Source of the DNA: Amyelois transitella
Lineage: Eukaryota; Arthropoda; Insecta; Lepidoptera; Pyralidae
Length of the DNA stretch: 64,000 bases
Direction: 5' to 3'
Assembly: GCF_032362555.1 (NCBI RefSeq)
Contig: NC_083522.1
Span: 7,480,001 to 7,544,000 of the forward strand
A program made the position numbers and the translations under genes. The stretch's first letter is position 1; each line of letters opens with the position of its first letter. Shown in pieces: positions 35,233 through 64,000 of this stretch. A model generated the notes under the pieces. That model had not been told where the DNA came from. It did not search any database and saw only the letters and a list, made by a program, of their open reading frames with translations.

Positions 35233-35360
35233 CAAGCGACCCGCCCCGACTTCGCACGGGTAGGTAGCAGTTCAAATCAAGAACAAAATCCACAAATTTT
35301 CGAGATTAGATATATAGAAGGCCTTTATAATATGTCGTGATATAGTGATTGAAATTTGCT
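35233..35360 (+). repeat. Dispersed repeat family B, copy 2 (fragment)
   Basis: Starts 'gcgacccgccccgacttcgc' like the copy at 7046 and then diverges. Confidence 0.5.
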
Positions 35361-35929
35361 AGCAATAGTACTCGTACTTTGTCTGTATATACCTTTTAAG
35401 ATTCTAAGTAGGACACATTTGCGGAGTTTTCTGCATTAAAAAGGCTGCAGCCTTTTTTACTGGCCAAAAATAAATTAAAATGATTAAAGGAGGAGGAGAA
35501 AGAGGAAATTTTAATAGACGAACACTAAAAGATCTATTAAGTCTGTTTAAATCACATATCTGTATGTAAATGTCAAAGGCAAAAGTGACTGATTTAAATT
35601 TAATATAATACACAGCCGAAACCACTGTATGTATTTCGATATTAAGCGCACCTGTTGTACTTACATTTTACGTGCAAAAAATTTAAATAAATAAATAAAA
35701 TAGCTAGTCTTGATGATGTCCGATTGAAGAATCATAGAAATTACCACGAAAACTGAGTCCGGATCATCAGCTAGTGAATTTGCATTAACGTGTGAGAACT
35801 TGGCCTGAAAAGATTTTGACTCTCTTAACTGAATTGCTTCCACCATTTACATCCTACCAAAGATTCGATTTATTAACAAGAATATGTTTTTAACCGTCTT
35901 CAAAATAAAAGGGTTTCTTAGTTTGACCT

Positions 35930-36080
35930 GTATGTAGATATATATGTATATATGTATGTATATATATATATATATACATACAGGTAGTGTTTGTTTCACT
36001 TAGGATAAGGTTTAAGATATTTAACACACTTCATAAAAAAGACGATATCGATAATACGGGTATATATATATATATACTCT
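35930..36080. repeat. TA/TATG microsatellites
   Basis: Two tracts of alternating TA with ATG/TAC interruptions (about 35935-35990 and 36060-36076). The DNA between them is not repetitive. Confidence 0.8.
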
Positions 36081-36739
36081 TTTTAAAAACGTAATCAGAA
36101 TCTTAATCATCCGTAAGAATTTCTATGGTATAAATAAGCATTGATAAAATATGCGATCTGTATTTAATGTATGAAATTGAAGCTCAAATGAATCACAGAT
36201 TGTTTTAAGTTATTATGAGTCAAAATATTCGTTGAAGTAAGAGTTTGAGCCACTGCCCAGTTATCAGTAAAAGGCGCCGCTTTTACCTGATTTGGGTATT
36301 ACTAACGACGATTAGTTACCTGTCTTTTATGGCTGGGTAGTATGAGTAAGTACAATTGCAATGACACAGCGTGGAAACAAAGAATGCAATTTTCTTGTAA
36401 ATAAAAAAAAATTTGTACGCACAAATATTTCGCTATTGTATTAACCATTTCTTTGTCTGCCAAATGGTCATTTCTATTGCAGGAAGTGAACAGATAATAA
36501 AGATAGGATAGAACAGCTCAGCAACTACGCACAAAGGGAAGTGCCGGCCTTTAGAATAACAAAATACTTATTAAATAGCCCTTTCCTAAAAAAATCGATA
36601 AAAGAAATTCGCCATCTGTGCTAAACATTTGGGTGTAGAAATCCACTTGCGAAAATTATGAGTGTCATTACTTTGACACTTTTTAAATTTTTTGATGGCT
36701 TATTTGCATCTCAATATCCAATGCGGAGTAAACAGAGCA

Positions 36740-36858
36740 GTCTCGACAGACTGAAAGGCCACGTTCAGCTTCATGATGGAATTGTGATTCAAATAATGGG
36801 AAAGGGATAGAGTGAGCTGATTTATTTTTCTATTGGTGCCGGGAACCACACGACACAT
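36740..36858 (-). repeat. Dispersed repeat family A copy (internal deletion)
   Basis: Shows 'agactgaaaggccacgttca', 'gtgattcaaataatggg' joined directly to 'aaagggatagagtg' and 'ggtgccgggaaccacacgac', so the centre is missing. Confidence 0.6.
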
Positions 36859-36984
36859 CTCGATGTTGGTATATTTTTAAATAACACAGCCATGAGCGAA
36901 ATTTTATCTATACCTACACAAAAGGTATGATAAAGATATTCATTATATAAAAATATAAAAGGTATAATAAAGATATTCATTATA

Positions 36985-37110
36985 CATATATATAAAATTC
37001 TCGTGTCACAATGTTCGTTCCCGTACTCCTCCAAAACGGCTTGACCGATTCTCATTAAATTATGTGAGCATATATTTTTCATTCCCCTTAGTCCACCCTT
37101 AACATTTTTT
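36985..37110 (+). repeat. Fragment of an insect interspersed repeat
   Basis: 'aaaacggcttgaccgattct' is the familiar 'n-c-gaccgattctcattaaatt' segment of widespread arthropod non-LTR/Helitron-like tails. Class not assigned. Confidence 0.4.
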
Positions 37111-37687
37111 TTAACTACAAACTACTTAAAAAATATTTATATGGCAATACGTTGGCCGTGACAGCTAGCTATACATAAATATATACGGAAAAAAGTTTTA
37201 AGGAATAAAGTCCGAGATTTTTGATGGGATATTAACTCAAGGATACTATACATATATCTTCATATTTACCCCTTAATCAAAACTAGACCGATACTATCGT
37301 TCAGGTAAGAGTACTTTATTTAATTACATTTAAGTACGTATACCTATATTTTGATGGTAGAAACGAGGGGTTCGAACAAGGACTTCGCGCATGCGACTCG
37401 GGGGAGTCGGGTGTGAAAACAAGGCTTACAACTCCAAGGAAACAATCATTGTTGCTTATAAATATTTCGAAACATCATATATTCTAAAGTACCTACGTAA
37501 TATAAGATTCATAATAGTTGAACTTTGATGATATTATTTCGAAAAGTGGGTAAAATTTCTCTGACTTCGGGCGATAAGTATCTAATCCATAAACAATAGG
37601 TATTGTACTTACATACAACCATAGATATTCATGGTAGGTGTATTGGGATTTTTCTACAACTTTTTTGTTAGTATCAATATGGTACTC

Positions 37688-37760
37688 ATACATACATATT
37701 ATAATCACGTCTAGATCCCTTGCGGGGTAGACAGTGCCAACAGTTTTTATTTTATTGGCT
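37688..37760 (-). repeat. Dispersed repeat family A fragment
   Basis: 'aatcacgtctagatcccttg' and 'cggggtagacagtgccaaca' only. Confidence 0.5.
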
Positions 37761-38294
37761 GATAACGTCGCGTGATTGGCTGTATCTAGTGATTTGTGGC
37801 GTAGAGATGTCGCCAAAATACCTCTTAAATTTAACACCAGAAATTCCTTTAAGATCACATAATCACATTAGGTCCTCCATTAAATAACCAAGGGATCTAG
37901 GAATTAATTAAGCTAACGGGTCGGTGGGGCTCGAAAACAGATTCAGCTTCCGAGATGCTGCGATAACTACAAGATACGCTGAAGGAAATGAGGTCGGCGG
38001 AGCGCTGAAGGAAAACGCACTCAATTCAATAATCCATACATTCATATCCATAGATACCGTATAATACAATACAATAAAGGTCCTAGGTCTAACTTAAAAA
38101 CTAATATACAAAAATACAGTGGAGTCAGGTTTTATGTTTTGAAATTGTCAGAAGGTGAAAAGTAAAATTATACATGTGTCATATTATAAATGCGACAGTA
38201 AGTTTTCTTGTTTGATTGTTACCTCTTAACATATTATCTATATACTGAACCAATATTCTTGAAATTTTGCGTATACTTACGCAATATAAGGTTA

Positions 38295-38392
38295 ACAAAC
38301 ATACATACATAAAATCACTCCTCTTTCCCGGAGAGGTAGGCAGAGACTACCTCTTTCCACTTGCCACGATCCCTGCATACTTCCTTTGCTAT
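38295..38392 (-). mobile_element. RTE-type LINE 3' remnant D2
   Basis: Only the last part of the tail is left: the minus strand encodes the CRDRGKWK-type motif, then a short SGK-type end and stop, followed by 'tttatgtatgtatgttt'. Confidence 0.55.
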
Positions 38393-38440
38393 AAGGTTAA
38401 AGGTTAAATTAAGAGTCTAGAAAAGGATATAGGTAAAACT

Positions 38441-38575
38441 AAAGCCTCCAATTCTTTCACTGTTATGGCTGTTAGGCTCTGGAATTCACTTCCCGAGTCC
38501 ATCAGGACATCCCCAAGTCGTTCTAGTTTCAAATCGCGGGTATACGGGTTTTTCTTGAGTCGCGAGGGTATTTAA
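38441..38575 (+). mobile_element. Jockey/CR1-type LINE reverse-transcriptase C-terminus remnant
   Basis: An open 45-codon stretch ends at a TAA and reads VMAVRLWNSLPESIRTS then FKSRVYGFFLS, the typical C-terminal 'LWNSLP..IR' block of Jockey/CR1 ORF2. An AT-rich tail with a tandem ~35-bp duplication (about 38625-38695) follows, as for a 5'-truncated LINE 3' end. Confidence 0.65.
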
Positions 38576-39129
38576 TATCGCCTTTTCACTCGTATCGGTA
38601 ATCGCTGCACCTATTTATTAATGTATATTGTTTATCTATTGTAGTTTTTATGTATGTATATTGTTTATCTATTGTAGTTTTTATGTATCTATATTATAAT
38701 TATTTTATTTAATATTTTGTGTAGGTATAAATATATTTATTTAGTTTAACCCCACATGAAGTTCTCTGTAAGACCCAATGGTTGACTGATAGATAATGCT
38801 TCTAGCATTAAGTCCGCCAATTGTGCTATACATTTGTATCTTGTGCAATGAAGTTTAAATAAATAAATAAAGTTCCCGTGGGATTTGCGGAAAGCTTGTA
38901 TTCTTTTGTAGGTGGCGCTAAAGTCGCGCATCCAGGTCTTAAAGAGTATTTAATTATAAAGAAATGGTGAAGGTTGCGCTGATAAATCATCTACATTCAC
39001 GCATGTACATGACACTTAATTCGCGCGGACAGCAAAAGCTGCGTGTAGAAGCTAGTATGATAAAAAAAACATTGATTGATCATTCACTGCAAATTGGTTA
39101 AATGAATGGCATAAAATGCCAATAGCAAT

Positions 39130-39370
39130 ATTGAAATCTCCCTATGCTAAGTCAACCTGCTTTCATTCATCCTCTCCACATGACCAAACCATCTTAACAT
39201 ACCCTTTTCTATTCCTGTAACTACATCTTCTTTCACATCACAACATTCCCATATCACGCTGTTCCCTATCCGGTCACTCTATTTCACACCCATCATACTC
39301 CTTAATGCTCTCATTACCACTGCATTTATTCACTTCTTTTGCCACACCCAACTTTTAATATGACCTATAA
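39130..39370 (-). mobile_element. RTE-type LINE remnant D3
   Basis: The minus strand encodes WECCDVKEDVVTGIEKG followed by RWFGHVERMNESRLT, the region just upstream of the tail seen at D1 and D2, so these fragments belong to one LINE family. Confidence 0.65.
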
Positions 39371-39469
39371 GTGGTACTGAAATAGATTGTCATTGCTTAC
39401 ATTAAAAATAAAACTTTGGAAATCCTATATGGTGCAGTGAATTACATTATCATGATTTTGTGCTGTTTT

Positions 39470-39680
39470 GTTTACATACATTACTTGTATCTTGTCACTA
39501 TCTATAAATGTGAAAGTAAGTTTATGTGTTTGTTCTCTTCACAAATTATCTACTGAACTAATACAAATTTTTCATCCCAGTAAAAACTATGGTTTCAGTG
39601 GGTTTTATGAAAAACCTGTTTTCTTTTGTAGCTGGCGCTAAATTCGCGGGGGAGTGTCGCCCCCGCGAATTTAGCTTGAT
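39470..39680 (+). repeat. Interspersed repeat fragment
   Basis: 'cactatctataaatgtgaaa', 'gtttgttctcttcacaaatt' and 'gctggcgctaaattcgcggg' parallel the stretch 38165-38285 plus 38870-38930, where the same three blocks occur. It contains a small palindrome, GCGGGGGAGTGTCGCCCCCGC. Confidence 0.45.
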
Positions 39681-39917
39681 TGCTTTTTGTTGGAAAATAC
39701 ATTTAAAATAACTGAGGTGATAAATACTTACTTTTGTTATTACCCACAATCTATTTTAATGTATTTATTACTAAAAAGACTAAAGTATGAAGATTGTTTA
39801 CCTTCATTTCAGTATCTAAATAAACATGCATATAGAAGTAGGCTTCATGACTGAATTGAGAACATAGAGTGAACGCGCCGCTTAATTTTACTGTTCCTAT
39901 CCCTTTTCATTCTGACG

Positions 39918-40173
39918 TGACGGCCTCTGTGGCTCAGCGGTAGTACGCTTGTCTGTGACACCGGAGGTCCCGGGTTCGAATCCCGGTCAAGGCATGATGA
40001 GAAAAGAACTTTTTCTGATTGTCCTGGGTCTTGGATGTTTATCTATATAAGTATTTATTATAAAATATAGTATCGTTGAGTTAGTATCTCGTAACACAAG
40101 TTTCGAACTTACTTCGAGGCTAACTCAATCAGTGTAATTTGTCCCATATATATTTATTTATTTATTTATTTAT
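39918..40173 (+). mobile_element. tRNA-derived SINE, copy S2 (best copy)
   Basis: Head: 'ggcctctgtggctcagcggt' (A box), GGGTTCGAATCCCGG (B box). Body: 'aggcatgatgagaaaagaac', 'gttagtatctcgtaacacaa' and 'aggctaactcaatcagtgta'. Tail: a TTTA simple repeat ending at 40173. The tRNA-like head has only a partial acceptor stem, so it is a SINE promoter and not a tRNA gene. Confidence 0.85.
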
Positions 40174-40599
40174 TCTGCACAATACTATAGTGACAGCATA
40201 TATGGTTTCTTCGGAGCTCGAAAACACTCAATGGCTTACAAATGCAGCCATAGAACATTCCAAAAATTTAAACTAGTGATTGAAGAAAAAATATGGCCGC
40301 ATATTGACCGCTCCACTCACAATTAATAAAAATAGAAAAAGTGCGCATCTTTGAAACAAGAAGAACCCTGGCCAGGGCCCAAGAAGCCAACATACAAGAA
40401 ATTAAGGTATGTGTTGTGCGTTTACATTCCCCCTTCCCGCTTCTTCCTTTCAGATTTTCAATTTTCACAGTATTCACTCTTTACCAAAAATCCAGTGACC
40501 TTAATAATTGTTTTTCCGCTATCCCATAGAGCCTTCCCTTAAATCCTTGACCTCCAAAGAAAAGCCACTGGCACACATTGTTTATTTTTCACTACCAGA

Positions 40600-40705
40600 T
40601 CAGCTTGAGTAGCAGCCAGACACTAGATAAATATACCCTTAGTCGTCTTTTACAATCACTATAGGAAAAAGCTGTGAGTGGTTCTATTTTGAAGTGCTGG
40701 GAATC
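40600..40705 (-). repeat. Dispersed repeat family A fragment
   Basis: Contains 'cccttagtcgtcttttacaa' and 'gtgctgggaatca'; diverged. Confidence 0.45.
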
Positions 40706-41880
40706 AGAAAATACTTCATTTGAATAAATAATACCAGAGTTCATTCCTGGTACTTTATATCTTATGAATCTTGTGAATATCTTAGGTGACTAAGGGAACA
40801 ATAACTTACAAGAGATACAAGCATGATCCAAGCTAATGGGTAATGGTAGAGTAACTCTGCCAACTGGGATAGGTATTATCCTTTTATTCTAATTAAAAAA
40901 AAAAACATATTATATTGTGTTACATTATTAAAATTACCCTACAGATTGCCCTCAATACAAAATATTTTCTAGTAAAGAAATAAAACAATAAACTTTCCAA
41001 CTGAAAATGTATGAGGATAGGAATTAACTTAGTCTTATATAATATTTAGGATTTTTGTTCAGCACCATCAAAACCAATAAGATTCAACAGTGTGATGAGA
41101 ATACCTTATTAGATATGGATATTTTTTTTTTGATCTTCCTAGTTTTATGTATATAAATTTCTTCAAACTAATAAGGGGAATTTGAAGTTTCTCATAGTAA
41201 AACTGTTGTAAACATAAGTGCGTAGAAGTTGATTATTGAAAATTTACAAATCCTACTCTACAGCGGTCGATTGATAATGTAAGTCATAATTATATATATA
41301 ACTACAGGTTACTCACCGAAAATAGCCAGATCCAACTTTGAATTACACCAAATCACAAACTAAACTTATTTAGTTCCATTACAGTGAATTTACAATTACT
41401 AGTTCATGTACAGAACACAATATTATTTCTTGTCCAGTCACCCTAAATATCCAAGAAAATCGCTACGCCTGATCAATGCAGGTAGCGAAGATTGCACAAA
41501 GTTAGCTTTTCTTTTGGGGCGATGATTATTTATACAAGTCTCTTTAAGGTGTTCATTTTATTGCACTACTTTCAATTGCAGTAATCACGTAGATTAATTA
41601 TAATTACATACGCATTATTCTTTATTTATTTATTTTATCACAAAATAACACTGAAAACATCAGCGGTGAATGAACGATCAATGATTAAAAAAAATACAGC
41701 GATTGACATCCTTTAGTGATGTTAATCGGTAAAATCCGAAATCGATTGATTTAATTTTATGCATTATGTATGATAGTTCCCTTTTTACCCCTTTGTCTAT
41801 TGCCCAATAGCAAAGGCCACGTCAAAATAGAGCATTTAAAAAAAACAAAACGTCAATGTTGTTATGACAGTAAGTGACAG
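40706..41880. other. Intergenic DNA upstream of MCM4
   Basis: AT-rich, no ORF, no repeat family recognised. The last ~150 bp are the presumed MCM4 promoter. Confidence 0.4.
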
Positions 41881-41893
41881 ATGAAAACGGAAA

Positions 41894-41902
41894 TTTCGCG
41901 CC
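41894..41902 (+). promoter_or_regulatory. E2F site in MCM4 promoter
   Basis: TTTCGCGCC, a perfect E2F consensus (TTTSGCGC), about 145 bp upstream of the MCM4 start codon. MCM genes are classic E2F targets in animals, so this probably drives G1/S expression. A CRE-like TGACGC follows within 10 bp. Confidence 0.6.
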
Positions 41903-42045
41903 AATGACGCAAACAAAAGCAAAACATTGTAAAGTGGAAACTTCATCTTAGTTTTTGTTTTAAAATACTTAAAATTATCATTAATTTTGTTTATTATTGT
42001 TGTTTCTTAACTATATAGTGTTAATACCATAATTATACAGTGATA

Positions 42046-61735
<19,690 letters not shown>

Positions 61736-62150
61736 AACTGAATTCGGAAATGATACATGTTGTAACAATTAAGCATTTGAAATTAAGTTGATCTTTATTA
61801 AATTTCAATAAAAAAAACCCATTTAGACAGTGTTTTAATTTTACTAGCGACTTGTACCAGCTTACATAGAATTCAGAATAATATAGACTATAGAAGTCTT
61901 TGTCATATTAGAAGTGGTAATTACTGGTACCCACCAGAATGAGTCGAATCTTCAAAGTTGTTAAGTTACACGTAATATTACACGTCAATTCGGAGTTTTA
62001 TTTGCATGTTTTACACTATGACGCATGACGACACTTCATTCTTATAGTTTCAAGTACAGTGTGGGATTTTCATTTTGTCTTATTCTGATTTCTCCCCTTT
62101 AATTCGTGGTAAGTCATTTAAATAAAAAGGACAACATTTCAATAAATTAT
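61736..62150. other. MCM4 3' UTR and spacer
   Basis: AATAAA at 61807-61812, about 70 bp after the stop, gives a short 3' UTR. No coding content beyond. Confidence 0.6.
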
Positions 62151-64000
62151 CTTTATTTACATTAATGCTTGTACAAAAAGCCAATGGCCATTCAACAATA
62201 AACAACGGAACTATAATTCTCATGTTAAAGTGCGTTTTGAGGCACATCCAAGAAGATTAGAACTGTTTACTAATATACTATTGCTACACTTGGACTATAA
62301 AATAAAATAGTATATTGTTTGAAAGATGTCAAAAATTCATTTCTAAATATTTATGTAGTAGCACATATTAATATCCTAATTTGAAAATAAAGTTTTAAAA
62401 CGAAACATGAATAATTTTAGACGACGTATTGCTTATTGAGAAGTGAATACACTTGAAAGTGGAAAATGGTAAAGTCGTTTGTATAAGAAAAATATAAATT
62501 TAAAAAACGAAGCTTTAAGCCCAAGTGCAGCATGAGGATATATCATGTAATTTGTGCGACAAATGGAAAGCGACTTGGAATATAGGTTAGAATTTATAGT
62601 TATAAGGAAATTTTGTGTGGAATGAACATTATTTAGGTCTCTTTCAATAACTCACGCCTTACTCAATAAATGTATAGGCACATGAATTTAAGTTTTACTT
62701 GCAACAGAATATGTGTTCAAAATTATGTAACAATAAAAATATTTACAACATCTAATACAGGTCTAAAAAGTAAGTATATTTCTATGGATATTACAAAATA
62801 AATATAATCTGTCCTTTATAAGCCTTTATATTTTCTGTAATAAATCCAAATTCTTTACAAACTTAACGATTCATAAAGAAATCTTTAAACAACTTACCCG
62901 TAACCTGCTTATAAATAATGAATGATAAAATATTCTCAAGATATTATATCTTTGGATAGCAACATCCAAAGGGTTATTTGTGAGACCAGGTACAATAAAG
63001 GTACATACATAAATAAATTTATTCAATCATCTTGGGACATACGCAAGAGGTAAAAGTCTTGTTTTGCCAAAGTGTCAAAGTAATTTACTTATATGGAAGT
63101 TTGTAATTTAACTTTCATTTACATTCTGTTTTAATTTAGCAGGAACAATTAATATTAAGTATGTTTTACCTATTACATTAGTCCCCGGCTTTAAACTATG
63201 ATGTATACCAGAAAACACATTTGATGCTTCGCAGGAGCAAAGATGTACTTCAAAAACGCCATTTTGTAAACTAAATTTGCCTTCAATAAATTAGTGTTAA
63301 TTCTACCGACATAACAAATTAAGTGCACGTATTTTCAAGCACCGTTTTGCTTTAAATACTTGTTGACTTTTCCTTATCACACCTGTCATCCTTATAACAC
63401 AAATAAAGATGTAAAATAAGAAAAAATATTCAGTATTCTTTACCTTCCCGTAAAATATTTGTACTTAATTTGTGTAGAACTAAAAAAATTATACCATAAA
63501 ACGCTCACGATAAAATCACATCTTTTAGTAATTATCTACACAAGCATAACCCCTTAATATACAGCATGTATAGTATAATCTACTTTATAACAATTTCAAT
63601 TCGGTTCGAAATAGCTTGACGTGATTTAAATAGGCAATTGAATTCACGCTCCTTCGTAACTTTAGTTTATCATTGTTCAACCTCTTAAAAAATTGTCGCG
63701 ACTTCTTTTTTAAATAAGTAATAACATTACATCAAAAATATAAAAGCGACTGGCAGTTACATTACACGAACAAATGTTACAAAAGGTTAGCAATAAAAAA
63801 GGGGTTTTTTGAAACAAAGTTTTCATGTTTACATTTTGAAAGTCAGGACTTTTATTAACAATACTTAATTATTGAAAAAACGAACACACATTTTTGGACA
63901 GTCGCGTATAAAACGCTCTTTGGTCGTGAATTTAATACGGAGAACATTTGTCAGTTAATATCATGCAAAGCATGTATTTGTTTTAGACCGATTATTCCCA
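62151..64000. other. AT-rich DNA, possible 3' UTR of a minus-strand gene
   Basis: No ORF above 60 codons on either strand and no copy of the dispersed families. A minus-strand AATAAA (TTTATT on +) at about 62152 and the lack of repeats would fit a long 3' UTR of a gene entering from the right. Only a suggestion. Confidence 0.3.

Noticed and set aside
39918-39995. Functional tRNA gene (also 18900-18976 and 51440-51523)
   Set aside because: A and B boxes are good but the acceptor stem mispairs, and all three share long non-tRNA bodies and simple-repeat tails: a SINE family.

Overview
The window is animal nuclear DNA, almost certainly from a lepidopteran insect (a moth). The genes have short exons and GT-AG introns, the background is AT-rich with sharply GC-rich exons, and introns and intergenic DNA are littered with a few short dispersed repeat families, tRNA-like SINEs, LINE 3' ends, a mariner and a piggyBac-type element. 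Order and species are inferred from style; no search was run.

Layout. 1-3.1 kb: non-coding, with a possible first exon of a minus-strand gene near 2 kb. 3.1-10.2 kb: USP14, the proteasome-associated deubiquitinase (+; 10 coding blocks in 11 exons, 501 aa), with a long 3' UTR. 10.5-16.3 kb: a DC-STAMP/DCST-type multipass membrane protein with a C-terminal cysteine-rich RING-like end (+; 12 exons, 713 aa), convergent with a small EF-hand protein (-; 16.8-18.5 kb). 19.65-20.98 kb: a dead mariner. 21-31 kb: wech, the insect LIN-41/TRIM71-like NHL protein (-), whose coding exon is followed by about 5 kb almost free of dispersed repeats, holding a let-7 8-mer and a long hairpin. 31-41.8 kb: repeat-rich intergenic DNA with a GC-rich promoter-like island. 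42.0-61.7 kb: MCM4, a replicative helicase subunit (+; 17 exons, 850 aa). 61.8-64 kb: AT-rich, possibly the 3' UTR of a minus-strand gene.

The two most unusual structures lie inside MCM4. (1) Intron 7 starts with 22 tandem 147-bp units, copied from the 3' end of exon 7 with its splice donor. Each unit carries an exon-like stretch of 99 nt (33 codons) that is phase-matched and differs from the parent exon only at three synonymous sites. A smaller, older duplication of the same kind follows exon 16. (2) Intron 14 holds a 5.35-kb piggyBac-type transposon flanked by TTAA. It has a spliced, nearly intact transposase and a second small ORF with a BESS-like segment. It also carries a nested TA-flanked element with ~130-bp inverted repeats and a decayed CXC-domain gene. 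A shared palindromic box lies about 150 bp upstream of both minus-strand transposon genes and also near the left and right parts of the element.

The genes are unrelated in function (protein turnover, fertilisation, calcium binding, post-transcriptional/adhesion control, DNA replication). No operon-like logic is expected, and none is seen.
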